This document shows positions 41,796 through 51,695 of a stretch of 64,000 nt of DNA, piece by piece. Within the stretch, counting starts at the first letter, position 1. Each line of letters begins with the position of its first letter. The stretch is taken from the NCBI GenBank assembly GCA_030295235.1, contig AP026123.1, positions 248,001-312,000 of the forward strand. The letters are read 5' to 3'. This DNA comes from Fistulifera solaris (lineage: Eukaryota; Bacillariophyta; Bacillariophyceae; Naviculales; Stauroneidaceae). The notes below the pieces were generated by a model. It searched no databases, was not told where the DNA came from, and worked only from the letters and a program-made list of their open reading frames with translations. Both the position numbers and the translations under genes were made by a program.

Positions 41796-42620
41796 ATGAT
41801 CGGGCGTCGGTCAAAAGTCGGTATTCTTGCTTGGATCTTGCTGTCGGTTGTCCACGCCTTCCAGCCTCCTCATCGTTGCGGACGACGAATCATCTTCGGC
41901 AGCGGGCAGCAGTGCCTTCGGGCTGAGAAAAATGATAATGATAATAGTATGATGGAATACCGAAACGCGGCTACCAATTTACTTTCCAATTTTATGAAGA
42001 AAGAAGACGAAATTGCAAGCACGGATCCTTTATTCAACATCGATTTCTCGGCGCCCAAATTCTCAAAGAAAGTCAGTTTGGAGGTTCTGGCGCAATTGCT
42101 TGACGCGGAACTCTACGAAAGGGAATGGTTTGTGACAGGGAATGTCAATCCCATTTATTTTTCAGAAAATTTCCTGTTTCAAGATCCTGATGTTCGTTTG
42201 GAAGGAATCGAGGCGTATGCCAGAGGCGTCAACAAATTGTTCGATCAGGAAACCAGTCGAGCCGAAATCATTTCCACCAAAGTGAATCCCGATGTTCCGA
42301 ATACAATCACATGTACTTGGAGACTCTCCGGAAAGGCAAATATTGGTCCCGGCTTAACGATCAAGCCCTACATTGTATATACTGATCTCAAGGTCGATCC
42401 CGAGTCAGGTTTGATTGTATTTCAAGAAGATCGCTTCAATTTACCGCAATGGGATATTCTCTTGAGTTCCTTGTTTCCCTTCTTGATTGGAGTCGTTACA
42501 GCCCCACCCGCACCGCCTGTAGAGCCTCGAACTGTCATCAAGCCCGTGATGAAAGATGAGTTTTCATGGCCGAAATTGAAATTCTTTTGTAAGCCGATGA
42601 CTCAGACGAATCAGCTTTGA
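41796..42620 (+). CDS. Plastid-targeted DUF2358 / NTF2-like protein
   Basis: A 274-residue single-exon protein. The start at 41796 (MIGRRSKVGILAWILLSVVHAFQPPHR) gives a signal peptide with the plastid motif VHAFQPP. The mature part has the SnoaL/NTF2-like fold of DUF2358 proteins of algae and cyanobacteria: LDAELYEREWFVTGNVNP, YFSENFLFQDPDVRLEGIE, YARGVNKLFD, and ITCTWRLSGKANIGPGLTIK ending with a YTDLKVD strand. Proteins of this type are widespread in plastids, but no biochemical role is established that I can name. The frame is open eight codons upstream (41772), but that ATG does not improve the signal. Confidence 0.82.
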   Translation: MIGRRSKVGILAWILLSVVHAFQPPHRCGRRIIFGSGQQCLRAEKNDNDNSMMEYRNAATNLLSNFMKKEDEIASTDPLFNIDFSAPKFSKKVSLEVLAQLLDAELYEREWFVTGNVNPIYFSENFLFQDPDVRLEGIEAYARGVNKLFDQETSRAEIISTKVNPDVPNTITCTWRLSGKANIGPGLTIKPYIVYTDLKVDPESGLIVFQEDRFNLPQWDILLSSLFPFLIGVVTAPPAPPVEPRTVIKPVMKDEFSWPKLKFFCKPMTQTNQL

Positions 42621-42869
42621 TTTGATGTAACACAAGATATCTTTGATGATGTTGATAGTAGAATCATACGATAAACAATAATGGTAACGAGAAACACAAT
42701 GTAATGCGAAGTCTAGCAGAACTTTGACAACCTAGGTCTAGGCAAGCAACCTTGACTAGACTCGTCAATCAAACAAGTCGTTTCGAATACCGCATGACGA
42801 GGTACAAAGTGAATAATTTCTATGCGACTTCGGATGGTCTTTCAGTTCATGATTTATGCTCATTATCGT

Positions 42870-43506
42870 TTATTTGGCAGCATCCGGGGCTTTCATCGCA
42901 AAACTCTCCGTAAATTCACGTGCACGTTTTATGGCTTCTGCTTCGTTACTCTTCCATACTTCCGCCACCGTATTATCAAGAGGATCATCAGGATTTGGAG
43001 CACTCAGTAAAGCCTGAATACTGAGAAGAACTGTTCGAATTTGCAAGGCCGGACTCCATTTGTCTTTGAGAATGTCTAAGCAAATTCGCCCTAATTTGTC
43101 AACATTGGGATGGTATATTTTCGTCAAAAACCGAACTAATGGCGGTGCCATTGGATAATCCGCCGGCAAGAATAGTTCCAGTTGAAAAACTCCGCGCTCG
43201 TACGGTGAATCGGCGGGGCCTTCAATGGCGACGGCAAAATAGCGCAAATTGTCCTGATACGGAGTCGCACTAATTCCGGCAACGGGCTCTGCGATCAGAC
43301 GTTGTGTCTCCTATTGGTGATTGAAACGTACTGTGAGTGCTTAATCAAGAGAAAAAGATTGCGAATCCGTGTGTTTGACCTTGCTTTTTCTGTTCTTTCA
43401 AGTAACAATAATGGTCGGCCATCCTCGTGTAAGGCCTTCTCGTTTTTTCTCGACATGTAAGCCAACCTACCTTGACAATACGACGCGGGAGCTGTGCGTT
43501 GCTCAT
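42870..43506 (-). CDS. UBC13: Ubiquitin-conjugating enzyme E2 N (UBC13)
   Basis: Exons (minus) 43506-43471 ([12 protein letters not shown]) and 43310-42870, joined over a 160-bp intron (GTAGGT...AATAG). Spliced, the N-terminus is [20 protein letters not shown], as in UBC13. The catalytic core has [20 protein letters not shown] with the active-site Cys in GRICLDIL, then [20 protein letters not shown] and NPDDPL. UBC13 with a UEV partner builds Lys63-linked ubiquitin chains in DNA damage tolerance and signalling. The protein is 159 residues, a few longer than the usual 152 because of the C-terminus. Confidence 0.97.
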
Positions 43507-44122
43507 CTTAAAGTCCAGTCGCTTACTTGTTACTACTGAAAGGACCACAATCGTCAAAAGTGGAATGAATAGAACGTAATGACTGCTTCTGCGGTGCAAG
43601 ACCTTTGCTTTAATTTTTGCTGTCAACACAGCGTTTTGTTCGACCGTCGCTCTATCGCTTTATGCGCGTCGTCAGCGCGCGAGCTCTGTGCAGACTTTGT
43701 CAACACGTTGCGTTTGCGTCGCCCGTTGCAAACGTTAACCTTAACCTTACTGCGCAATGAAATGTGCGCCACGTTGCTCAAAGAACACGTCGTAAGTCGT
43801 AAAGCAACTTTGAACTTTGAACGGAATTGTGCCACGAACCAATGACCGTTGACAGTAATAGATGGAAAAGCATCGTACACGAACAGCTATACTGAGATAT
43901 CAACGGCTAAATAGTATTCACTATTATCACGGTCTTAGTCGCGGACCGGAATACAGGACTACTTTGCGCCGATACTACCTAAACGAAGCAAGATGCAAAA
44001 ACAGAACAAGAAAATACTTCATTCTTCTCCCCCACACCACACCATTGCTCGGCACTCTGCTTCTGTTGCATAGATAAACAATATAGAACATATCGCTCTC
44101 ACAAATTCACACACGGCTCAAA
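43507..44122. other. Divergent promoter region
   Basis: About 615 bp between divergent start codons. Short open frames appear on both strands but lack family features. A tandem AACGTTAACC-TTAACC motif lies at about 43733-43748. Confidence 0.4.
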
Positions 44123-45145
44123 ATGAACTTCTCGACTAGCACGCAAAATCGAGAACGCGATGCCGAAAATACTCGTCGTTCTTTCGGCCTTTTTCCTTAT
44201 CTTAGCGACGATCTCAAGCATCACGTCATTTCTTTCATTGCCGATGCACCATTGGAGAAATTGCCAGAGAACTATCCCGTCTCGTCATTAACTCATTCTC
44301 TCCCTTCAGTCTCGAAGAAGTTTCATTATCTTTCGAAACATGACTATTTTTGGAGAAGGGCTATCATGCGACAAACAGCTCGGGAGCCTATTCTTTGGAG
44401 AACCGCACTTTTTCGCATGCTTCAAACAAGCCAGACGAGTGATTGCGCCTCTAATCTCTCTTTTTCTAAAGTTGCATTGAACGCCAGAAAGTTTACTGGA
44501 ACCGATGAAGAACTCATTGATATGGTGCATGCGGCATTGGACCGACCATCGTTCAAATATGTCTATCAAATCGTCGTTTCGGAACATTTGCGTTACAAAG
44601 GGCCAGTTCTGTGTATGCCGGGGCAAATTCAACTGGGTCAATTTTACGAACTTAATGATGCGGATCGAATGATCTACAAAGTGATGCGGCAAATCATGAA
44701 AGATCATCCGGAATCGGCGCGACAGGGTGGTCCGATCGTCAATGACGCAATCTTTGTTCACGCCAATCGGGGGCCTTTGGCCAAAACGACGCCCGCTGTC
44801 TTGGTTCAGGTCATGCGCTGTGAATTCTTTCCAGAAGAAGAACGGGCACATGTTGTTTTACTTCCCATTGCTCATGTGTGGATGGAAAAAGTATGGCTGT
44901 GCACGAAGGGCAGTGACCTTGTCTACGCGCAATGCCTCCGAATGACGAACCGAGTATCAGCCGATATGAATCGACTGGCTCGGCAAGAAGCTTTGGCGTT
45001 CATCATGGGACGCGTGGCTGGGGAAGTTTTGGAGTCAAATTATTTCGATGATCTCATGGACGACTCAGATGATGAGATATCAACAACGTCATCCGATTTC
45101 GACGAGGATGAAGACGATTTAGAATCACTCACAGAAGTGTTCTGA
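44123..45145 (+). CDS. F-box-like protein with LON-substrate-binding-like domain
   Basis: A 340-residue single-exon protein. The N-terminal part (LFPYLSDDLKHHVISFIADAP...LPSVSKKFHYLSKHDYFWRR) follows the F-box pattern of Leu/Pro helices and a Trp-containing end. Further on, PVLCMPGQIQLGQFYEL, then FVHANRGPLAKTTPAVLVQV and ERAHVVLLPIAHVWMEKVW, resembles the beta-rich N-terminal LON substrate-binding domain, although the usual FEPRY motif is replaced by LNDADRMIY. The tail is acidic (DDLMDDSDDEIS...). Such combinations would present substrates to an SCF ubiquitin ligase; this is inferred. Both domain calls are weak on their own. Confidence 0.55.
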   Translation: MNFSTSTQNRERDAENTRRSFGLFPYLSDDLKHHVISFIADAPLEKLPENYPVSSLTHSLPSVSKKFHYLSKHDYFWRRAIMRQTAREPILWRTALFRMLQTSQTSDCASNLSFSKVALNARKFTGTDEELIDMVHAALDRPSFKYVYQIVVSEHLRYKGPVLCMPGQIQLGQFYELNDADRMIYKVMRQIMKDHPESARQGGPIVNDAIFVHANRGPLAKTTPAVLVQVMRCEFFPEEERAHVVLLPIAHVWMEKVWLCTKGSDLVYAQCLRMTNRVSADMNRLARQEALAFIMGRVAGEVLESNYFDDLMDDSDDEISTTSSDFDEDEDDLESLTEVF

Positions 45146-45224
45146 TTTGCGAATGATGAACGATTCCAGAATAGTATCACAACAAAAATGCATAATTTAT
45201 TATTTTCATTTATTATCGTAAGTT

Positions 45225-45740
45225 TCACTTTTCGTCTTCTTCATCGTCATCGTCGTAGTCATCATCGTCGTCATCCTCCTCTTGATCTCCTTTCCCATAA
45301 GTTAGAGGGACGTTTCCTCTCTCGACTTGCGTCCAGTATTCATCCATCCCTTCGTCCGGATTGAAGTAAATATAAATTCCTATTCCAGTTGTGAGAGTCG
45401 CCAAAAACGCCGCTAAATATCTTCGAAAGGGATTTGTTCGGATCGGAGGTGGAGGCGGAAGACTTAGTAGTGGAGGTGGCCGAGAATAATCCACTTTGCA
45501 AAGACCGTACGGACCCAGGGCATCACCTTTGGGAATCATTTCATCCGCTGCTAACTTCCATTTGGGTCGAGCTACAGAAGATCGGGATCGTCCCGCACTT
45601 GTGCGTCTTGGTGTTTTGCTCGAAGCAGACAGGAATCGGTGTTGTTGTATAGTCTTACTGCTATGTGCTTCTGTTAATTGTCTTTTTGTTGCTGCGAACT
45701 GCGGTTGCAGGCAATGATGGATTGTAGCAAAGGAACGCAT
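45225..45740 (-). CDS. Small mitochondrial membrane protein, hypothetical
   Basis: A 171-residue frame. The N-terminus is basic and rich in Ser, Thr, Gln and His (MRSFATIHHCLQPQF...KTIQQHRFLSASSK), like a mitochondrial presequence. A conserved-looking block (ADEMIPKGDALGPYGLCKVD) precedes a Pro run and one transmembrane helix (YLAAFLATLTTGIGIYIYF). The C-terminus is very acidic (GDQEEDDDDDDYDDDD...). The layout recalls single-pass supernumerary subunits of respiratory complexes, but I do not recognise the family. Its 3' end faces the F-box-like gene about 80 bp away. Confidence 0.6.
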   Translation of the reverse strand: MRSFATIHHCLQPQFAATKRQLTEAHSSKTIQQHRFLSASSKTPRRTSAGRSRSSVARPKWKLAADEMIPKGDALGPYGLCKVDYSRPPPLLSLPPPPPIRTNPFRRYLAAFLATLTTGIGIYIYFNPDEGMDEYWTQVERGNVPLTYGKGDQEEDDDDDDYDDDDEEDEK

Positions 45741-46282
45741 TCTTATTTCTTATTTCTTCGACGAACTTTTCTGTACTGCCGTTTTTTCTGCCGTTATCCC
45801 TCGACGCGACTTCCAGTTCAGCGCTAAGCGAGTACGGAGTACGATTCTTATTAATGGTGTGGAAGGAAAAACAAGATTCATCAAGAGTCTTTCAATCCAA
45901 TAATCATGACAACATTGCAAAATGCGCGGCTCTGAGCTGTTTGTTGGCAAAATCGACGAAGCTCGATTGCTTTCATCTTTCATTCACGATTTGCGTCTGT
46001 CTGCTCCCCGTTTGTTTAGTAGTTACTCCGTAGTAGTTAGTAGGTGAAAAAAAGGAACACGGAATTTTGTTCTTTGAGTACCGGATTCTCACGCCGGCCA
46101 CCCCACCCGGCACGCGAAACTGCATGGAGTGGCGCACAGAGAACCTCGACGTACGCGAACGAGGGCGGCAAAACGACAACGTGCGTGTTTTTGTCTCCCG
46201 ATCTTTCCGTTGCGTGTCATCAACTCCAATCATCCTCGGTTTCAAACGTTCAAAGCACTTGTTTTACTTACAAGCGCGAACC
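45741..46282. other. Divergent promoter region
   Basis: About 540 bp without a gene, containing AGTACGGAGTACG at about 45833-45845 and ACTCCGTAGTAG at about 46024-46035. Confidence 0.4.
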
Positions 46283-48306
46283 ATGGTATCTTCTCCATTC
46301 AAACCTGGCAAGTTTCTAGCCGCGATTGCGGTCGCTTCGGCGATTGCCCAGACGGCAGCTTTCTCTTCTCAAGGGTAAGAATTTTGAATGGCGCAACATT
46401 GTCGGCATTCGGTTTGCCGTTCATCTCCGAGTACTCGGTCATTTGACTTGTTTTCTAACAAAACCCGTTTTAATTTGATTACATTTGCAGACGTTTCCCT
46501 CTATCCGTCTCGAATGCTCGCTCGTTCGTTCAGCCGAAACCTGTCGGCTTCGCGCCCATCACATCCACATCTTTGGAGGCCCATTTGAGTGACAATGCGT
46601 CCCAGACAGTCCCCTCGAAGCGCCGTGTCGCTGCCAAGGTACGTTATGTGTGCTTTACAAGAGTACTACACACTCGCTATATGATCCTCTCAACACATTA
46701 CACCTAATTTTGGAATACAGATTCTCAGTAGGGTGGCATTCGGTTTCTGCTCTCTCGCTCTCTTGCACATGGCAACGTTGGAACCTGCCAATGCTGCCCG
46801 AAAGGCCAAAAAAGCTGTGGAAGTCCCTTTGCACCTCGGACAGAAAATTGCCAACTACTTTCGTACCTTTGGAATCCCTGATCTAGGTGTTCTTACTATC
46901 ATCTCCGCTTTGCCCATTGTCGAGCTTCGTGGAGCTATTCCAGTCGGCATCTGGATGGGTCTACCGATTTCCAAAGTCTTGCCCGTTTGCATATTGGGAA
47001 ACATGATTCCGATTCTCCCTCTTCTTTTGTTGCTCCGAAACAAGACCTTGAAAAACGCCATGAATCCTATTCTCACTCAGGCTGAGAAGAAAACGAAGGA
47101 ACTTGGTATCGGTTCGGTTCAAAAGCAATGGGCTTCTCTTGCTACCTTTGTTGGTATTCCCTTGCCGGGAACTGGTGCCTGGACGGGTGCCATGGGAGCC
47201 TTCTTGCTCGGTATGCCTCTTGCGGTTGCCTTTACCTCGATTTTCGCCGGTGTTGTTTCGGCGGGTGTGATCATGACCGCCATTACCCTTGCTGGAAAAG
47301 CTGGTGGAATCGCCGCTCTTGCCGCCTTGTTGCTTTATGCCGGTATTGAGCTTTCCAAAGGCGGTTCGTCGAGTGGCAAACAAGACTTTTTGGAAGCCGA
47401 ACCGTACTGGGATCAGACTAACGTCCCCGTCAATGTCTACAAGAACAAGGCTCCTTTCGTCGGAAAGGTCATCTCTACGAAGCGAATCGTCGGTCCCAAG
47501 GCAACGGGTGAGACGTGCCACATTATCATTGACCACAAAGGCGATTTCCCGTACTGGGAGGGACAATCCTGGGGTGTCATTCCGCCCGGTGTTCGTGAAA
47601 GGACGGAAAGCCGCACAGTGTGCGTCTTTACTCGATCGCCTCTTCCCGTTACGGTGATGACATGACCGGAAAGACCGGAAGTCTTTGCGTGCGTCGTGCC
47701 ACTTACTGGTGCCCGGAGTTGAAGGCGGACGATCCCGCCAAGAAGGGTATCTGCTCCAACTTTTTGTGTGACACCAAGCCTGGAGATGAAGTTCAAATGA
47801 CTGGCCCCGCTGGTAAAGTGATGCTTCTACCGGAAGAGAACCCGAGCACGGACTACATCATGGTGGGAACCGGAACGGGTGTTGCTCCCTACCGTGGCTT
47901 CATTCGAAGATTGTTTGTCGAGAACACTCCCGCCGCCGCAGCCTACAAGGGACAAGCCTGGTTGTTCCTTGGTGTTGCCAACAGCGACGCTCTCCTTTAC
48001 GACGACGAGTGGCAAGCGGTCAAAAAGGATCATCCGGAACAGTTCCGTTTGGACTATGCACTCTCTCGTGAACAGACGAACGCCAAAGGCGGTAAGATGT
48101 ACATTCAGGATAAGATTGAAGAGTATGCGGATGAAGTGTTCAACAAGCTTGAGAATGGTGCCGTCATTTACTTCTGCGGTCTCAAGGGCATGATGCCTGG
48201 AATCCAGGAGATGCTTGAGACTGTTGCCAAGAAGAAGGGTATCGATTACGAAGAGTGGATCAAGGGCCTGAAAGCTAAGAAGCAGTGGAGAGTTGAGGTT
48301 TACTAA
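46283..48306 (+). CDS. petH: Plastid ferredoxin-NADP+ reductase fused to an N-terminal COG2426 membrane domain
   Basis: Exons 46283-46374, 46491-46638 and 46721-48306. The start [10 protein letters not shown] leads into a signal peptide ending QTAAFSS, then a transit peptide. Exon 3 encodes a multi-pass domain of the Sm_multidrug_ex/COG2426 family ([16 protein letters not shown] near residues 142-157, [19 protein letters not shown] near 226-244, and further hydrophobic helices to about 290). It continues without a break into [19 protein letters not shown], the FAD motif [20 protein letters not shown] for [15 protein letters not shown], and the C-terminal Tyr (WRVEVY). FNR passes electrons from ferredoxin to NADP+. 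The frame loses one A at 47598-47600, after the fusion point, so the fusion itself does not depend on the correction. A possible lumen-type site, ANAA, precedes the membrane domain. Confidence 0.92.
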
Positions 48307-49332
48307 GTTGACCGGTATATTAACTTCGACGCTAAAAGAAGAATTACTTGTCCAGTAAATTCACATCTTTCTTTGTTACTTCCTGTCTCGTAAGCTATGT
48401 ATGCATTTGTAGCAATTAGTTAGATGGTATCGGGATTTCGGAGACGTATCTTTTTTGACGAGCAAGTAGGCGAAAACACGAATATGGCACAATCCATTTA
48501 GTTGATATGTGCGAAAGACGGCTAAGTTTTTCATAATTTTAATGAAAATTCATTAGTCTAGTCGCATCACCTCTTCGAATTCAGTCCTCTTCCTTCAGGT
48601 CTCAGTTTCGTCATGTGATAGTCTAGTGGTCGATCCTCCCTAGAGATGAGTACCGTTCGGCTTTAACACAAGCTGCAGTCAGCATCATTCTGACGTTTCG
48701 CAACTAAATCGACTTACGTCAGCATGACGTGGTCCACGCTGGCAGTAGTACACAGTGTAAAAGGATTTTTATCGAAGATGACGTAAGCTGAAGATTGTTA
48801 CGACTGAATGACGTATGACGTAAAGTAGAACACACACTCGCTCAAAAAGTAGACGTCAGTCATTTCCCCAGCAAAAACTCCCCCTCGGAAAATCTAACGT
48901 GTTTTGAAATCCAAATAATGTACTCTCACACCAATAGTAACGTCCCTTCAACGCTTTTCACGTGACCGGGAGCTTTTGGCGGGGGCGGAAAGCTTGAACC
49001 CGAAAACTGCCGGAACTCGCTGGCGTTTGTTGGAGTGTGCTTTGGATTGTAGGGAGGACGGATCTGCCGCTCGAAGAAAAAGACCGTTGCATCTTTCGGC
49101 TCTCCAAGAGCCAAGGAAGCCATCGTTGATGCTTCTTTCGTCTTCATAAATCGCTACTCCGTGTCTGGACTGCCGAGGTAGTCATTCGTTCGAAATCGCA
49201 TTGACCATCATTCAATCAAAGCTATTTGTTCCATCATTTGAGAATCAATCGCTTTGCTTTCATAAAAAGAGTCATCGCTTAGCCCTTTTCAACACAATAC
49301 AAGCTCTGCCTGCAAGCCATCCCAAGTTCACC
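48307..49332. promoter_or_regulatory. Intergenic region with seven TGACGT (CRE-like) sites
   Basis: TGACGT occurs on the plus strand at 48691, 48725, 48779, 48809 and 48816, and on the minus strand (ACGTCA) at 48714-48721 and 48852-48858: seven in 168 bp. Such motifs are the CO2/cAMP-responsive elements bound by bZIP factors in the carbonic anhydrase promoter of Phaeodactylum. A 73-codon minus-strand frame is listed separately. Confidence 0.65.
48926..49147 (-). CDS. Small open frame, uncertain
   Basis: A 73-codon frame with Lys/Pro/Phe-rich composition (ATVFFFERQIRPPYNPKH...SSFPPPPKAPGH). It would be divergent from the RING gene. Nothing else supports it; it may be non-coding. Confidence 0.22.
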   Translation of the reverse strand: MKTKEASTMASLALGEPKDATVFFFERQIRPPYNPKHTPTNASEFRQFSGSSFPPPPKAPGHVKSVEGTLLLV

Positions 49333-50434
49333 ATGTCGACGACTCCGCAAACCGACCGCGTTCCGCTTCGAAAGCGATTTGGCAAATTCTTCAAGAAGCT
49401 TACTACTCCTAGGCCTCCAGCAACAAGAGCTAGATCCCGAGCACCGTAAGTGCAGCTTTGCTGTTGTTCTGCAGCCATTGGCGGCCCTGCCTCATTTGTC
49501 TTTTTTCTTCTTTTGTTTTGTTGCATCAGACCTCGTGATGACCAATTTCATTACGTTATCTCCGCTGCACAGGAAGACGAAATTCGAGAAAGCTTTCTCG
49601 TTGAAAAGTTGAGGGGTTACACACAGGTATGTTTGCTGTGAATGCTCCCGTGCGGTTGTCGAATGGAATGGAAGAGAATGACTGTGTGTTTTCTTTTTGC
49701 TCTAAATCTTCTCTCTTGCTACTTTGCAGAGTCTAACCGATTCCGATTTCGAATCGATTATGATGGACAAGAGCGATGCTGATAACAGTATCGAAGACTC
49801 CGGTGAGAAAGACGACGACGGTGAAGCCGAGAATGGCTTTATTGTTGTTCCCTTGCCAGGGACTAAATGTCACGACGATTCTCTCGATGACGCAGAAAAA
49901 ATGAACCGCAAAGTTCCTAATAATTGCGCCATTTGCCTCTCGTCTTTTGAACCCGAGGATCGTGTTACGTGGTCATCCAACAAGGAATGCACGCATGTGT
50001 TTCATGACTCGTGCATCATTGACTGGCTCAATTCGAGTGGTCGCCGACATTTGAGGAGACGAAGGCGCCAGGGCCAGCAAGAAGGCGTGCTTAATTATGC
50101 CAATGACCCGTTACGAAAGATTACTCGATTCCCTATGCCGTGCCCTTGTTGTCGCCAGGTGTTTGCTTTGTGCTCCGAGACAAACGAGGATGCCGCAGAA
50201 GAAATTGCTTCCGCGCAGCCGGCTCCAACCTTAGAATCGGCACATGCAACCGCTGTCACTGGTGACGATCACCCGGAACAATTTGCTGAATCTGTTGAAT
50301 CTGCTGTTCCTCCTGAGGAGTCGGATGAGCCGGAAGACGCTTCTTGCGTTTCCGACGAAGCCGCGAGTGACGACGATGCCTGCACCTCTGACATGGCTCC
50401 TATGACTGCTTTGACGTGCCCGATTGCAGCGTAG
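49333..50434 (+). CDS. RING-H2 finger protein, likely E3 ubiquitin ligase
   Basis: Exons 49333-49445, 49530-49626 and 49730-50434, with introns of 84 and 103 bp. Exon 1 is basic (VPLRKRFGKFFKKLTTPRP). Exon 3 holds the RING: CAICLSSFEPEDRVTWSSN, then CTHVFHDSCIIDWL and PMPCPCCRQVF. The order C-x2-C...C-x-H-x2-H-x2-C...C-x2-C fits RING-H2, with an Arg-rich insertion before the last Cys pair (RRHLRRRRRQGQQ). The C-terminal tail is acidic and Ser/Glu-rich. There is no membrane helix. A substrate cannot be named. Its promoter region includes the CRE-like cluster. Confidence 0.85.
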
Positions 50435-50950
50435 AGGAATCTTAGTTCAGCCTGAAAGTTGATTAGAAGAAGTTTGACTCGCTGATAACACCTGTCTCAC
50501 ATTGAGTCACTACTGCGTAGAATAAGAATAGAAATGCTGGAACAAGTTAGTTTTCTCACCTCTTGACTCTTGCTTGGCTAGGGATGCGCTCTAGAGGACG
50601 ATTAGACAAGCAAGAAGAGACAGACAGTTTCGACGACCATTTCTGCAAATGATTGACTTTTACGCCGTAGGTAAATGCTACAAATTCCGTGTCTCTAGAT
50701 ATCGTGCCAAGATACAAGACCTAGTTGCATTCGCGCTCGGCACTAAAAAGTTGTGCCGACCAAAAAAGACCGAAAGTGACTCTCCCCTCACATTTTGGCA
50801 TTATTCGTTTTGAATCGAAGTGACAACAAGAATGACCGCGATTCTTCATCTACCTGGTAAAGACAAGAATTTTTGGTTCTATTTGAAGCAGCCATTTATT
50901 TTTTTTTAAAAGTCCACCACAAATACTGCTAATTTGCGTATCAGGAAACT
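50435..50950. other. Intergenic region, nothing recognised
   Basis: About 515 bp with no gene or clear repeat. Confidence 0.45.
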
Positions 50951-51456
50951 ATGTTAAGGATTTCCAGATTGCTCATATTATTCTGTGCCCTCTTTGTACA
51001 ACTTTGTGGCGCTCAGGATTGTGACGTTGTCTGCGAGAGCAAGGTAAAGAGGCGGTTGCTGCTGCTCGTCAAGAACTCGAAGCGCAATTGAACAACAAAG
51101 TAGACGAGCTCGAGGCCTTGAAGCGAGTTCTCGAGACTGCTATTGCCCGTCGAAACGAAATGGAAAAGAGAACAGCTACTTATGTCAAAGAGCTTCATGA
51201 GGTCAAAAGAGAAGTAGACGAATTGAAATTAAGAGCAAGCGATACTAACGCAACGTTATCAAAAATGAAGGAGGAGATGAAGATTTCTCAGGAAAGATTA
51301 TTCTCTGTAACGGACCAGATGATGGAGAAAGACATCAAAATTCGAGAGCTAGAAGCAGTTGGAATAGTAGATCTACTGATGAGGCGGGCAAACCTTTTGA
51401 TCAAAACAGTCATTACTTCATTGAAAGGAAGTAGATTGAAAGAGCAGGATCTGTAA
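50951..51456 (+). CDS. Secreted coiled-coil protein, one frame break
   Basis: From the ATG at 50951 a signal peptide (MLRISRLLILFCALFVQLCGA) is followed by QDCDVVCESK. The frame then slips at the A run 51046-51048; with one more A it reads KVKEAVAAARQELEAQLNNK and joins a long heptad-rich coiled coil (VDELEALKRVLETAIARRNE through KMKEEMKISQERLFSVTDQ). The C-terminal end (LMRRANLLIKTVITSLKG) is less charged. Signal peptide, early Cys pair and long coiled coil recall a diatom group of lumenal proteins of unknown role. It may be truncated at its 3' end. Confidence 0.55.
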
Positions 51457-51695
51457 GCTCTCGACAAAATCCGCATCCTTTTCAGCGCGTCGACAAAGTG
51501 GGCAGTCAGCTATAAATGTCAATTTCAAACCACCTCAAGTATTAAGCGATCTAATTTCCTTCCTGGTCTCTAGCAAAGCTGTAGTTTGTTGCTGTAATGA
51601 GTAGGTTTGAATTGTGTTCAGTAAAGTAACGATGAGTCCTTCCCCGCAATCAATCGTCGCCAATACCTGCTAGGGTATAATTCATCCAAGGCAAG

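Noticed and set aside
46961-47566. 201-codon minus-strand frame
   Set aside because: Antisense to the membrane domain and FNR start; no signature.
48615-48665. tRNA-like A-box (TAGTCTAGTGGTCGATCC)
   Set aside because: No acceptor-stem pairing, anticodon arm or B-box GGTTCGANNCC follows. The same A-box-like string starts the inverted-repeat element at 25906, so it is not a tRNA gene.
2042-51456. Programmed +1 or -1 frameshifting as a shared system
   Set aside because: The breaks go in both directions, lack a common slippery sequence and fall mainly in homopolymers, in genes that are unbroken elsewhere in eukaryotes.
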